From Sphingopyxis sp. HIX (GTDB lineage Bacteria; Pseudomonadota; Alphaproteobacteria; Sphingomonadales; Sphingomonadaceae): a stretch of DNA of 64,000 nucleotides. Positions 1 through 10,566 of the stretch are shown one piece after another (within the stretch, counting starts at the first letter, position 1; each line of letters opens with the position of its first letter). Location of the stretch: NCBI RefSeq assembly GCF_001468285.1, contig NZ_LNSB01000009.1, forward strand, positions 47,938 to 111,937, given 5' to 3'. Under the pieces are notes generated by a model. That model was not told where the DNA came from, did no database searches, and was given only the letters and a program-made list of their open reading frames with translations. Position numbers and translations under genes: made by a program.

Positions 1-680
1 AGCATCAGCGGACCCGAATCGAAATAGTCGATCCCCGCGGGCTCGAGATAGGGCATGCCGATCGCTTTCCGCCATTCGCCGAAGGTCTCGGGCATTTCGC
101 GGTGGAGCAGGATCGTCGCGCGCTGGAGCTGTTCGGGCACGGTGAGCGGGCGGTTGCAGTCGGTGAGTGTGCGCGCGGCGATCGGGAAGACCTTGTCCTG
201 ATCGAGCCGCGCTGCGTAGAGCGCGGGGTCGATCGAGCGCGCGAGCGCGATCGCGGCGTCGATCCCTTCGCCCAGCCGCGCCTCGGCGTGCGACATCGTC
301 TCGATATCGATGTGCAGTTCGGGATGCTTCTGGCGAAGCTCGGGCAGGCGCGGGAACAGCCGCTGCTGCGCGAAGAGCGGCAGCACGTTGAGGTGCAGCC
401 GCAGCGAGGCGTCGGGGCTGCCCGCCTGGGTGATGACGCTGCGCAGTTCGTCGAGGATCGGCGACAATTGCTCCTGCAGCGCGCGCCCCGCTTCGGTCAG
501 TCGCAGCCCATGGTGATGGCGGTCGAAGAGCGGGCGGCCGACGGCATGTTCGAGCGTCTGGATGCGCCGCGAGAGCGCGGGCATCGACAGGCCGAGCTCG
601 ATCGCCGCGGCCTTGACCGTGCCGTGGCGGGCGACCTCGAGAAAGGCTTCCATGCTACTGAGGGGAGGAAGGCGTGCCAT
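1..680 (-). CDS. LysR-family transcriptional regulator (3'-truncated by window edge)
   Basis: The minus-strand frame opens at ATG 680 and stays open to the window edge, giving about 226 residues; LysR proteins are near 300, so about the last quarter lies outside. The N-terminus (MARLPPLSSMEAFLEVARHG) followed by a 'STVKAAAIELGLSMPALSRRI'-like stretch is the standard winged helix-turn-helix at about residues 1-60, and the remainder resembles the substrate-binding domain. It is divergent from the CDC48-type gene at 819, so it may regulate it or itself, as LysR genes often do. The ligand is unknown. The call is from motif recognition; the family is secure, the target is not. Confidence 0.85.
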   Translation of the reverse strand, partial: MARLPPLSSMEAFLEVARHGTVKAAAIELGLSMPALSRRIQTLEHAVGRPLFDRHHHGLRLTEAGRALQEQLSPILDELRSVITQAGSPDASLRLHLNVLPLFAQQRLFPRLPELRQKHPELHIDIETMSHAEARLGEGIDAAIALARSIDPALYAARLDQDKVFPIAARTLTDCNRPLTVPEQLQRATILLHREMPETFGEWRKAIGMPYLEPAGIDYFDSGPLM

Positions 681-818
681 GATCGTTCGCCTGCGATGAT
701 GACATGGCAGCGCGCGTCATGCCAGCGACTTTTGTGCACTGCGTCATAAGCTTGGGGTCGCAAAGGCGGAACCGGCGTCCTATCTTTGCCGTTCTGTCCA
801 TTTTGCGGGAGACACGCC

Positions 819-3140
819 TTGGCCGATGCAGCGGTAAAAGAAAAACAGGTCAAACTGCAGGTGGCCAGCGCCCGCGCCGAGGAAAGCGGCCGTGGTATCG
901 CGCGCATCCCGCGCTCGGCGATGGCCGAACTCGGCCTCACCGAGGGCGATATCGTCCAGATCAGCGGCAAGCGCGACACCGCGTCGCGCGTCGTCTTGCC
1001 CTATGCCGAGGATGAGGGGCTCGACGTCATCCGCCTCGATGGTTTGCAGCGGGCCAACGCCGGCGCAGGAGCGGGCGATATGGTGACTTTGGCCCGCGTC
1101 GAGACGCGGCCTGCAACGCGCGTCGTATTCGCTCCCGCGCAGGAGAATATGCGGCTGCAGGGGTCGACGATCGCGCTCAAGCGCAATTTCCTCGGGCGCC
1201 CGCTGATCGCCGGCGACACCGTCGCGACGCAGGGACAACAGCAGCTGTCGTCGGGTGAGATGCCGCCGCAGCTGCGCCAGATGCTCAACGCACCCGCCTA
1301 TGCCCTGACGGAGCTTCGCTTGCTCGTGGTGTCGGCGAGCCCCAAGGGCGTCGTCTTCATCGACGAGAATACCGAAGTCGAGCTGCTCCCCGAATATCAG
1401 GAGCCGCAGGACGCGCGGCGCACCGACGTCACCTATGACGACCTCGGCGGGCTGGGCGAGACGATCGACCAACTGCGCGAGATGGTCGAGCTGCCGCTGC
1501 GCTATCCCGAGCTGTTCCGGCGTCTGGGCGTCGATCCGCCGCGCGGGGTGCTGCTGCACGGTCCGCCGGGAACGGGCAAGACCCGGCTGGCCCGTGCGGT
1601 CGCGAACGAGAGCGACGCGCAATTCTTCCTGATCAACGGGCCCGAGATCATGGGCAGCGCCTATGGCGAGTCCGAAAAGCGGCTGCGCGAGGTGTTCGAG
1701 CAGGCGACCAAGGCCGCACCGTCGATCCTGTTCATCGACGAGATCGATTCGATCGCGCCGAAGCGCGGGCAGGTGACCGGCGAGGCCGAGAAGCGCCTCG
1801 TGGCGCAATTGCTGACGCTGATGGACGGGCTCGAGCCGCGCACCAATCTGGTGGTCATCGCGGCGACCAACCGTCCCGACGCGATCGACGAGGCGCTGCG
1901 CCGTCCGGGCCGTTTCGACCGCGAGATCGTGATCGGCGTTCCCGACGAAAAGGGCCGGCGCGAGATATTGGGTATCCACACGCGCGGCATGCCGCTCGGC
2001 GAGGATGTCGATCTCGACGAGCTCGCGCGCACGACCTTCGGCTTCGTCGGGGCCGACATGGCGGCGCTGACGCGCGAGGCGGCGATCGAGGCGGTGCGGC
2101 GGATCATGCCCAGGCTCAACCTGGAGGAAGGGACGATCCCGCCCGAGGTGCTCGAGGAACTGCGTGTGACGCGCGAGGACTTCAACAATGCACTGAAGCG
2201 CGTCCAGCCCTCGGCGATGCGCGAGGTGATGGTGCAGGCGCCCAAGACGCGCTGGAGCGACATTGGCGGGCTCGACGCCGCGCGCGACAAGCTGATCGAG
2301 GGGATCGAGCTGCCGCTCAAACACCCCGAGGCGTTCCGCCGGCTCGGCATCCGCCCCGCGAAGGGCTTCCTGCTCTATGGCCCGCCGGGCACCGGCAAGA
2401 CCTTGCTCGCCAAGGCGGCGGCGCGCGAATCCGACGCGAACTTCATCTCGATCAAATCGTCGGACCTGCTGTCCAAATGGTATGGCGAGAGCGAGCAGCA
2501 GATCGCGCGGCTGTTCCAGCGCGCGCGCGCGGTGGCGCCGACGATCATCTTCATCGACGAACTCGACAGCCTGGTGCCCGCGCGCGGCAGCGGGACGTCG
2601 GGCGAGCCGCAGGTGACCGAGCGCGTCGTCAACACGATCCTCGCCGAGATGGACGGGATCGAGGAGATGCAGTCGGTGGTCGTCATCGGCGCGACCAATC
2701 GCCCGAACCTGATCGACCCCGCGCTGCTGCGCCCCGGGCGGCTCGACGAGCTGATCTATGTGTCGGTGCCCAATGCCGAGGGGCGCAAGCGCATCCTCGA
2801 GATCCAGACGGGCAAGATGCCGCTCGACGAGGATGTCGACCTGGGCGTGCTGGCCGACAAGGCCGATCGTTTCACCGGCGCCGATCTGGAAGACCTGACA
2901 CGCCGCGCGGGGCTTGCCGCGCTCAAGCGCTCGATGGGCAGCGAGACGGTGACGATGGCGGATTTCGAGACCGCGCTCAAGGACACCCGCGCTTCGGTGA
3001 CCGAGGCGATGGAGAAGGATTATGAAAAGATCCAAGGCGAGATCAAGCAGGCGGCGATGAGCGTCGACCCGATCGGCTTCTTTGCGCCGGGCATGCTGAA
3101 ACCCGTGCGTGAACGGAAGCATGAGGAGCCGAACGACTAG
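819..3140 (+). CDS. CDC48/VCP-type AAA ATPase with two AAA domains
   Basis: A 773-residue protein with an N-terminal double-psi-barrel-like domain (about residues 1-190) and two AAA cassettes. GPPGTGKT Walker A motifs start near residues 248 and 521, with Walker B LFIDEIDS and IFIDELDS and matching arginine-finger regions. This is the full CDC48/p97 layout, an unfoldase that extracts or remodels proteins using ATP; the archaeal and eukaryotic enzymes are hexamers. The start was set at TTG 819 because CGGGAG lies 7 bases upstream; a longer TTG at 786 has no such site. Its stop overlaps the convergent MFS gene in a CTAG tetranucleotide. The substrate and adaptor in this bacterium are unknown. 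Confidence 0.92.
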   Translation: MADAAVKEKQVKLQVASARAEESGRGIARIPRSAMAELGLTEGDIVQISGKRDTASRVVLPYAEDEGLDVIRLDGLQRANAGAGAGDMVTLARVETRPATRVVFAPAQENMRLQGSTIALKRNFLGRPLIAGDTVATQGQQQLSSGEMPPQLRQMLNAPAYALTELRLLVVSASPKGVVFIDENTEVELLPEYQEPQDARRTDVTYDDLGGLGETIDQLREMVELPLRYPELFRRLGVDPPRGVLLHGPPGTGKTRLARAVANESDAQFFLINGPEIMGSAYGESEKRLREVFEQATKAAPSILFIDEIDSIAPKRGQVTGEAEKRLVAQLLTLMDGLEPRTNLVVIAATNRPDAIDEALRRPGRFDREIVIGVPDEKGRREILGIHTRGMPLGEDVDLDELARTTFGFVGADMAALTREAAIEAVRRIMPRLNLEEGTIPPEVLEELRVTREDFNNALKRVQPSAMREVMVQAPKTRWSDIGGLDAARDKLIEGIELPLKHPEAFRRLGIRPAKGFLLYGPPGTGKTLLAKAAARESDANFISIKSSDLLSKWYGESEQQIARLFQRARAVAPTIIFIDELDSLVPARGSGTSGEPQVTERVVNTILAEMDGIEEMQSVVVIGATNRPNLIDPALLRPGRLDELIYVSVPNAEGRKRILEIQTGKMPLDEDVDLGVLADKADRFTGADLEDLTRRAGLAALKRSMGSETVTMADFETALKDTRASVTEAMEKDYEKIQGEIKQAAMSVDPIGFFAPGMLKPVRERKHEEPND

Positions 3141-4447
3141 GAGGCAGGCTGGTCCAGCCGGAGCGCCTTCCAGCCCCACAGGACCAGCCAGCCGCAAAAG
3201 CCCGCCATCAGGCCGTAAGCGACGATCGGGTGCCAATTGTAGAGCAGCACCCCGATTGCGGGCGATATGATGTACGCCGAGCCGTTGATCGACGCGGTCA
3301 TCCCCGCGACCGCGCCCTGATCGCGGCGCGGCACCGCGAGCGAGGAGCCGGCGGTAAAGCCCGGACGGAAGAGGCCGAAACCGAGCGAGGCGAGCGCGAA
3401 GCCGATGATGATGCCGTGGAGGTCGAACGACAGCCCGGTCATCACCGCACCCGCACCGCCGAGCGCCGCACCGACGAGCACCGCGGTGCGCGGCGACATC
3501 TTGAGCAGCGGGATCAGCCCCCATTGCGAGAGCAGGGTCGCGAAGGCGCCCGCCATCAGCACGATGCCGGTGATCGCCGCGCCCTCGTCGGGGCGCAGGC
3601 GCAGCTCGAGCCGATCGAGGATCAGGAAGCCGATGACGCCGAGCATCATCGCCTGAGCCTGCCCGCCGAACAGTCCCGCGAGCAGCCACGGCCGCACGCG
3701 CGCGTCGGTCCAGCGGAGCGGCGGCGAGGCGGCAGCGGCGGTGTCGACGACCTCGTCTTCGGCCTCGTCGGCCGCGGTTTGCGGCGAGCCGCCGGTGGTG
3801 GGATAGGAGACGATCGCGCCGCGCGCGGCGAAGCGCGGGACGTCGTCGGGCAGCCGCCAGCGCAGCGCGACCAGCACGCAAAGACCGACCAACGCGAAGA
3901 CGAGTAGCGGCCCCGCCAGCCCGACGAAGGGCAGGATGAAGAAGGGCGCGATCGCGGGGCCGATCACGGTGCCGAGCCCGAAGGAGGAAGAGACGAGCGA
4001 CAGCGCCTGCGTCCGCTCCTCGGGGTCGGTGCGCGAGGCGACATAGGCCTGGACCGCGGGCGGCGCGGCCGAACCGAGCCCGCCATAAAGGCTGCGAAAC
4101 AACGCAAAGAGGATGAAGGTCACTCCCGCGGCGAGCCAGCCTTCGAGCCCCGACCACAGGACGAGGCCGCAGAGCGCCATCGACGACAGGAAACCGATGA
4201 CGCCGAGCGCCATCAACGCCTTGCGTCCGCGCTTGTCCGACTGGCGTGCCCAATGCGGCGCGGTGAGCACCCAGAGCAAGGCGGACCAACTGAAGGCGAG
4301 GCTGACCCAGACGTCGGGGATATGCAGCTTGGCGCCGATCGCAGGCAGGATCGACTGCATCGCGGTGTTGCCCGCGGCGGCGACGAGCATCACCGCGAAG
4401 AGCACCGCCATGCGGTCGGCGGGAATCGAGCGGCTGATCGTCGACAT
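3137..4447 (-). CDS. MFS transporter
   Basis: A 436-residue very hydrophobic protein with about 12 predicted membrane segments and a longer hydrophilic central loop (around residues 200-240), the usual major facilitator layout. The cytoplasmic loop 2-3 region 'HWARQSDKRGRKALM' matches the MFS signature (G-x-x-x-D-R-x-G-R-R type), of the TetA/drug-proton antiporter style. The substrate cannot be read from sequence. It is convergent with the CDC48-type gene and shares the CTAG stop overlap. A TTGACA hexamer lies upstream on the coding strand (about 4541-4546), but no good -10 follows at the right distance. Confidence 0.85.
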   Translation of the reverse strand: MSTISRSIPADRMAVLFAVMLVAAAGNTAMQSILPAIGAKLHIPDVWVSLAFSWSALLWVLTAPHWARQSDKRGRKALMALGVIGFLSSMALCGLVLWSGLEGWLAAGVTFILFALFRSLYGGLGSAAPPAVQAYVASRTDPEERTQALSLVSSSFGLGTVIGPAIAPFFILPFVGLAGPLLVFALVGLCVLVALRWRLPDDVPRFAARGAIVSYPTTGGSPQTAADEAEDEVVDTAAAASPPLRWTDARVRPWLLAGLFGGQAQAMMLGVIGFLILDRLELRLRPDEGAAITGIVLMAGAFATLLSQWGLIPLLKMSPRTAVLVGAALGGAGAVMTGLSFDLHGIIIGFALASLGFGLFRPGFTAGSSLAVPRRDQGAVAGMTASINGSAYIISPAIGVLLYNWHPIVAYGLMAGFCGWLVLWGWKALRLDQPAS

Positions 4448-4621
4448 GTCGCTCTCCCCCTTTCAGCTGCCGCGCGTGCGGATCGTGCCCGGACCCCTAC
4501 ACGCCCGGCTCCGCCTGTCCAGCGGCGGAACGCGGGCAGCCTTTGTCAAGCATAGTCTTTCCTTGCGTCGCGCGCGGCTTTTTGCCACGCCTTCGTCACA
4601 CGCAACAACGCGAAAGCCATC

Positions 4622-5260
4622 ATGTCCAATCCCCGGGCGCAGGCCCAAGAACAGAAGGTCGCGCTGACCAAACGCATCCGCGACCGCGCAAAGCGCTTTT
4701 TCGGGCCTTGGGGCATGTTCGTGAAGGGCTTCATCAAGCATCCGGTGATGGTCGGGTCGATCGTGCCCTCGTCGCCGACGCTGATCCGCCACATGCTGAA
4801 GCCCGTAGACTGGAAGAACACCAAGCTGTTCGTCGAATATGGCCCCGGCGTCGGAACCTTTTGCCGCCCGGTGCTCGAGCGGATGGCCGGCGATGCGACG
4901 CTGATCGCGATCGACACCAACGAGGATTTCATCGACTATCTGCGGAAGGACATCCGCGACAGCCGCTTCATCGCGGTGCATGGGTCGGCCGCCGACGTCG
5001 AGGCGATCGTCCGCGCGCACGGCTTCGACCATGCCGATTATGTGCTGTCGGGCCTGCCTTTTTCGACTTTGCCCGCAGGCGTAGGGCCCGCGATCGCGGC
5101 GGCGACCCACCGCGTGCTGCGCCCCGGCGGCGCCTTCCTCGTCTATCAATTCCGCGCCCGCGCGCGCGACTTTCTGGCGGCGCACTTCAATCGCATCGAC
5201 AATGCGTTCGAATGGGTCAACGTGCCCCCGTGCTTCCTCTTCTGGGGCTGGAAAGACTAG
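4622..5260 (+). CDS. PmtA-like class I SAM methyltransferase
   Basis: A 212-residue protein with a SAM-binding motif I (LFVEYGPGVGTF, about residues 69-80) and motif II acid (IAIDTNEDF). Its ordering resembles phospholipid N-methyltransferase PmtA and the rRNA dimethylase fold. The N-terminus (FVKGFIKHPVMVGSIVPSS) is typical of the PmtA-like group, which modifies membrane phosphatidylethanolamine. It faces a cardiolipin-synthase-like gene, which fits a lipid role, but the substrate is an inference. The stop overlaps the convergent gene in CTAG. No strong ribosome binding site was seen; ATG 4622 is the natural start. Confidence 0.75.
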   Translation: MSNPRAQAQEQKVALTKRIRDRAKRFFGPWGMFVKGFIKHPVMVGSIVPSSPTLIRHMLKPVDWKNTKLFVEYGPGVGTFCRPVLERMAGDATLIAIDTNEDFIDYLRKDIRDSRFIAVHGSAADVEAIVRAHGFDHADYVLSGLPFSTLPAGVGPAIAAATHRVLRPGGAFLVYQFRARARDFLAAHFNRIDNAFEWVNVPPCFLFWGWKD

Positions 5261-6453
5261 ACCTCGGTCTCCGGATCGATCTCGCCCAATCCAAAATTGA
5301 GCCGGCGCGACACCGTATAGTCGGCGACGCCGACGACGAACCACGCCAGCGTCCAGCGCAGCCGCGTAAGCCAGGTGCCGCGCTTCTTGTGCTCCCCGGC
5401 GGTGATCAGGTCGCAGTCGGGCTGCAGCCCCGCGATAAAGTCGCGCATCTGCTGCGCAAAGCCCGCGTCGGCGACGCGCAGCATCACCTCGACGTTCATG
5501 AACAGGCTGCGCATGTCGAAATTGGCAGTGCCGACATAAACCACATCATCGACGACGATCAGCTTCATGTGCAGCCGGCACGGTAGATATTCCCAGATCG
5601 TCGAGCGCTTGCGCAGCAGATAGCCGTAGAGCAGCCGCGAGGCACCGATCGTCGCCGGATTGTCCGACTTCGCCGCCATCACGAAGCGCGCGCGGCCGCG
5701 CTTCGCGACGCGGCCGAGGCGGCGCAGCATGCCCTGGCCGGGCGAGAAATAGGCCATCGCCATGTCGAGCTGGCGCGCCTCGTCAAGGTCGGCGCGCACC
5801 GCCCTTGCCCAAGGCGACAGCCGTTGCGTCGGCCCGCCGACCAGCCAGCTGACCGGGCCGATATCGACCGGCCATTCGCGGATTAGGCGGCGCAGCATGA
5901 GCAGCTTGCCGTCGTTGTTCACCGTATAGTCGTGGATTTCCTCGAACCATTGCACCATGCGCGCGACCGAAGGCCCGCGGACGAGCACGCCGAGGTCGAA
6001 CCAGCATTTCGACAGTTGGGTGCTTAGATAAGGCTCGGCGATGTTGAAGCCGCCGGTGATCGCAACATGCTCGTCGATCAGCAGCAGTTTCTGATGGTTG
6101 CGGATGAGGTAGCTCGACCGCCAGTGGCGCGAGAAGAAGGTGACGCTGCCGCCGGCTTCGCGCAGCGGGGTGAAGACGCTGTCCGATACATCGCCCGATC
6201 CGAAGCTGTCGATAACCGCGCGCACGCGCACGCCGCGTTTGGCGGCCGTGGTCATTGCGTCGAGCACTCGGCTGCCCGCGCCGTCATGCTCGAAAATATA
6301 CATCACCATGTCGATGCTGCGGATCGCGCCGTTCAGCAGCGCGAGCAGGCGCGTGAGCCGCTCGTCACCGTCGACGATGACCTCCAGCCGGTGCCCCGCG
6401 ACCTCCGCCCGGATCGTGTCGGCGTCGCAGGCGGTGACGGGTTCGGCGGTCAT
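5257..6453 (-). CDS. Phospholipase D-family cardiolipin synthase-like protein
   Basis: A 398-residue protein with two HKD motifs: HQKLLLID near residue 120 followed by GGFN, and HMKLIVVD near residue 294 followed by GTANFD. Two HKD half-sites are the hallmark of ClsA/ClsB-type synthases that transfer phosphatidyl groups to phosphatidylglycerol. There is no N-terminal pair of membrane helices, so it resembles the ClsB/C type; a C-terminal hydrophobic stretch (LAWFVVGVADY) may touch the membrane. The start was placed at ATG 6453 with GGTGAG just upstream rather than at an extended start near 6678. It converges with the PmtA-like gene. Confidence 0.85.
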   Translation of the reverse strand: MTAEPVTACDADTIRAEVAGHRLEVIVDGDERLTRLLALLNGAIRSIDMVMYIFEHDGAGSRVLDAMTTAAKRGVRVRAVIDSFGSGDVSDSVFTPLREAGGSVTFFSRHWRSSYLIRNHQKLLLIDEHVAITGGFNIAEPYLSTQLSKCWFDLGVLVRGPSVARMVQWFEEIHDYTVNNDGKLLMLRRLIREWPVDIGPVSWLVGGPTQRLSPWARAVRADLDEARQLDMAMAYFSPGQGMLRRLGRVAKRGRARFVMAAKSDNPATIGASRLLYGYLLRKRSTIWEYLPCRLHMKLIVVDDVVYVGTANFDMRSLFMNVEVMLRVADAGFAQQMRDFIAGLQPDCDLITAGEHKKRGTWLTRLRWTLAWFVVGVADYTVSRRLNFGLGEIDPETEV

Positions 6454-6520
6454 GCGCTCACCATAGGCGCGGGCCCGCGCGCCGGGCAAGGGCGAGGGCA
6501 GGACTATCGGCCCGCTTTCG

Positions 6521-6549
6521 TTGACATTCGCCGGGCCGCCTGCTAGCGC
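6521..6549 (+). promoter_or_regulatory. Candidate sigma-70 promoter for rpoZ
   Basis: TTGACA at 6521-6526, a 17-base spacer and TAGCGC at 6544-6549, about 55 bases upstream of the rpoZ start. The -35 is perfect; the -10 is weak. The same TTGAC-17-TAGC pattern occurs before the ankyrin gene at 13610. Inferred only from sequence. Confidence 0.45.
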
Positions 6550-6603
6550 GCAGCGCTTGCCGCCAGCCCCCTGGGCCGGCCTCTCCTCGATCAAGGAACA
6601 TCT

Positions 6604-6948
6604 ATGGCCCGCGTTACCGTCGAAGATTGCGTCGACAAAGTCCCCAACCGTTTCGACCTGGTTCTGCTTTCGGCGCACCGCGCCCGCGAAATCTCGGGCG
6701 GTTCGGAGCTGACCATCGACCGCGACCGCGACAAGAACCCCGTCGTCGCGCTGCGCGAAATTGCCGAACAGACCGTGCGTCCGAAGGACCTCTCCGAAAC
6801 GCTCGTCGGTTCGCTGCAGAAGGTCGTCGTCGACGACGACGACACGCCCGACGAAATCAGCTCGATCGCGCGCTCGGCCGAGGCGCTCCGCCTCACCGCC
6901 GCCGCGCCGCCGCGCAGCCCCGCGGGCGGTGGCAGCGACTTCGAATAA
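6604..6948 (+). CDS. rpoZ: RNA polymerase omega subunit
   Basis: A 114-residue protein starting [20 protein letters not shown], the conserved omega N-terminus, followed by RAREISGG and the [11 protein letters not shown] core. Omega assists assembly of the beta-prime subunit into RNA polymerase and contributes to ppGpp binding. The C-terminal extension is acidic ([11 protein letters not shown]) then alanine/proline rich, as in other alphaproteobacterial omegas. ATG 6604 is preceded by AAGGAACAT, a good ribosome site. A strong hairpin terminator lies 28 bases after the stop, so it is likely a single-gene transcript. Confidence 0.96.
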   Translation: MARVTVEDCVDKVPNRFDLVLLSAHRAREISGGSELTIDRDRDKNPVVALREIAEQTVRPKDLSETLVGSLQKVVVDDDDTPDEISSIARSAEALRLTAAAPPRSPAGGGSDFE

Positions 6949-6976
6949 GTCGACGCGACAGCGAGATCACCAAGGA

Positions 6977-7003
6977 GGGCCGCGGGAAACCGCGGCCCTT
7001 TTT
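6977..7003 (+). terminator. Intrinsic terminator after rpoZ
   Basis: A perfect 9-bp stem, GGGCCGCGG (6977-6985) with CCGCGGCCC (6990-6998), closed by a GAAA tetraloop and followed by TTTTT (6999-7003). This is a textbook rho-independent terminator on the plus strand. Confidence 0.95.
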
Positions 7004-7013
7004 GACGTCTCAC

Positions 7014-7349
7014 TCAAATGATACGAGGGACTCCCGGTATACGGTCGCTAGGGCTTTCCCCGATAATCATCAGGTCGAGAATCATCTCAAATTCGTCGGC
7101 TAACGATAGATTGTCACGCGCTTGCGGAACATAAGGGGCTTGGTTGCGAATTGCCTTGCTTGCGTCCCGAAGAACACCAAGAACCTGTTTCGAAACTACA
7201 TGTTCGCTTTTAATCGCCTCTGCTTTGCCAGAGAGATAATCCTTAAGTGCGGCGAAGGCCGTCGCGTCAAATGACTCAGATGCAAGCAGCCTGATCGTCG
7301 CGCGACGATTCAGATCTTCGAGCTCCAGATCATAGTCGCTTGCTTTCAT
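7014..7349 (-). CDS. Small hypothetical protein downstream of DUF3800 gene
   Basis: A 111-residue protein I do not recognise. The start at ATG 7349 is supported by AAGGGA 8 bases upstream; a longer in-frame reading runs antisense-like through the neighbour and was not used. The sequence is mixed charged and helical (ELEDLNRRATIRLLASES..), with no signal peptide or membrane segment. Its DNA is visibly less GC-rich than the surroundings, with AT-rich codons and an A-tract by the start, which suggests recent acquisition. It follows the DUF3800 gene on the same strand with a 56-base gap and could be its partner. Confidence 0.7.
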   Translation of the reverse strand: MKASDYDLELEDLNRRATIRLLASESFDATAFAALKDYLSGKAEAIKSEHVVSKQVLGVLRDASKAIRNQAPYVPQARDNLSLADEFEMILDLMIIGESPSDRIPGVPRII

Positions 7350-7405
7350 TTTTTTTCCCTTACCCGATAGCACTCGAGTATTCCACCTCTGAGCGAGTGC
7401 TCGAC

Positions 7406-8011
7406 TCAGACCACCCGCGTGAGCTCCGCCACCCTTATCGCCTTCGAAGCCAGCATCGGTTCGATGATCCGCTCGATGCGGTGGGCGCGGGGCGATTTTA
7501 CCGTGATGTTGAACAGGCTGTTCGCGATCACGTCGGCGATCTGGACGCCGTCGCTGCGCTTGCTGTCGGCGAGCGAGGCGCGGCCCCAGTTGCCGAGGCC
7601 GGCCTGGACCTCCTCGCGGACGTGGCTCAATATCTTGGGATCGTAGCGGCCGTCGTCGATCACCACGTCGGTGCACTCGCCGCCCGTTTCGGGCAGCCAG
7701 TGGCCGACCGCGCTGTTGAGCAGCGCGCCGTAGAGCGCAAGGTCGCTGGGTAGCGTGCCGCCGGGCGCCTGCGCCAGTTGGTCGCGATGGGCCGCCGCGA
7801 CCCAGGCGCGGCCGCCCGCGCGATCGACGAGTTCGAGCAGATAGGCGCGCTCGACCATCGAGATGCGGCTGCCCTTGAGCTCGCCGCGGAGGCCGGTAAC
7901 GGAACGAAAGCGCTCGTGGATGTCGGCGGCCGCTTGCGGCGTGAGCATCACCGCGGCGAAGGTCATCGCGCCCGCGTTGAGCCCGCCCGATTCATCGCAA
8001 TAGATGGTCAC
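7406..8011 (-). CDS. DUF3800 domain protein
   Basis: A 201-residue protein opening with IYCDESGG (residues 3-10), the diagnostic first acidic motif of DUF3800, and ending with a KRSDGVQIADVIAN motif (about 151-164) carrying the later conserved acids. DUF3800 is predicted to have an RNase H-like fold with a metal site formed by these acids; its function is unproven and members occur in mobile and defence contexts. The codon use is GC-rich, unlike the small gene downstream. Its 3' end is close to the small gene, suggesting a two-gene unit. Family call secure, role unknown. Confidence 0.85.
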   Translation of the reverse strand: MTIYCDESGGLNAGAMTFAAVMLTPQAAADIHERFRSVTGLRGELKGSRISMVERAYLLELVDRAGGRAWVAAAHRDQLAQAPGGTLPSDLALYGALLNSAVGHWLPETGGECTDVVIDDGRYDPKILSHVREEVQAGLGNWGRASLADSKRSDGVQIADVIANSLFNITVKSPRAHRIERIIEPMLASKAIRVAELTRVV

Positions 8012-8021
8012 CGCCGCGGGC

Positions 8022-8513
8022 TCAGCAGACCGCGCCGAAGAAGGTCACCGATTTGGCCGCCCCCGCGGCGAGCGGCTCGGCGAGCGTCCATTGGACATGG
8101 GTGACGTCCTCGCGCGTCGCTGGACGGGGTGCGGTGCCGGGGATCGTCACGCGAAGTTCGTCGAGCGCTCCGAAGCTGGTCCCGCCATCGACCGACACCG
8201 CGAAGCCGTCGAGATCGTCGGTGCCGACGAAGCGGATATCGCGCGGGATCGGGTTGACGAAGCTAAGGCTCGCTGCGGGCTCGGCGGTCCTGTTCTCCAT
8301 CCGGAGGCTATAGCGCAGCCGGTCGCCGGGGATCACGACCTCGGGCTCGGCAAAACTGATATCGCGCTGGCCGCCGGCGCCGATCTCGACCTTTTCCAGA
8401 TCGACTTTCTGCGAGAATTCCATGCGCTGAAAGGCCTGCGCCGGGCTGGCGAGCGCGAACATCGCCGCGACGCCGAGCCCGAAGCGGGGCAGGCTGAATT
8501 TCAGGCGCTTCAT
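8022..8513 (-). CDS. Exported protein with DUF11-like repeat domain
   Basis: A 163-residue protein with a clear signal peptide (MKRLKFSLPRFGLGVAAMFALASPAQA, cut after about residue 27). The mature part has a beta-rich 'VIPGDRLRYSLRMENRTAEPA' type segment that resembles the DUF11/conserved-repeat fold seen in bacterial surface proteins. A role in the periplasm or on the cell surface is likely, but no specific function can be assigned. It lies between ftsH and the DUF3800 gene, only 11 bases from the latter's start, and all read leftwards. Confidence 0.7.
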   Translation of the reverse strand: MKRLKFSLPRFGLGVAAMFALASPAQAFQRMEFSQKVDLEKVEIGAGGQRDISFAEPEVVIPGDRLRYSLRMENRTAEPAASLSFVNPIPRDIRFVGTDDLDGFAVSVDGGTSFGALDELRVTIPGTAPRPATREDVTHVQWTLAEPLAAGAAKSVTFFGAVC

Positions 8514-8536
8514 CGCTCCTCCCCCAAGGCGCCGGA

Positions 8537-10480
<1,944 letters not shown>

Positions 10481-10566
10481 CGGAATCTTTCCAAAAGCCG
10501 CGCGCGTCGCGCTTGTATCCTGCCAAGATAGGATAATCGCGTTAAATGACAATGAGCCTTTCGGCC

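Noticed and set aside
780..4289. Very long minus-strand reading frame of about 1169 codons opposite the CDC48-type gene
   Set aside because: It is arginine-rich and covers the antisense of a clear AAA ATPase and an MFS gene; high GC makes such frames open by chance.
6977..7003. A small RNA gene at the strong hairpin after rpoZ
   Set aside because: The T-tract and position right after the stop make it a terminator; no promoter was seen.
7014..7676. Longer 220-residue reading of the small gene
   Set aside because: The extra N-terminus is arginine-rich antisense of the DUF3800 gene and lacks a ribosome site; ATG 7349 has AAGGGA.
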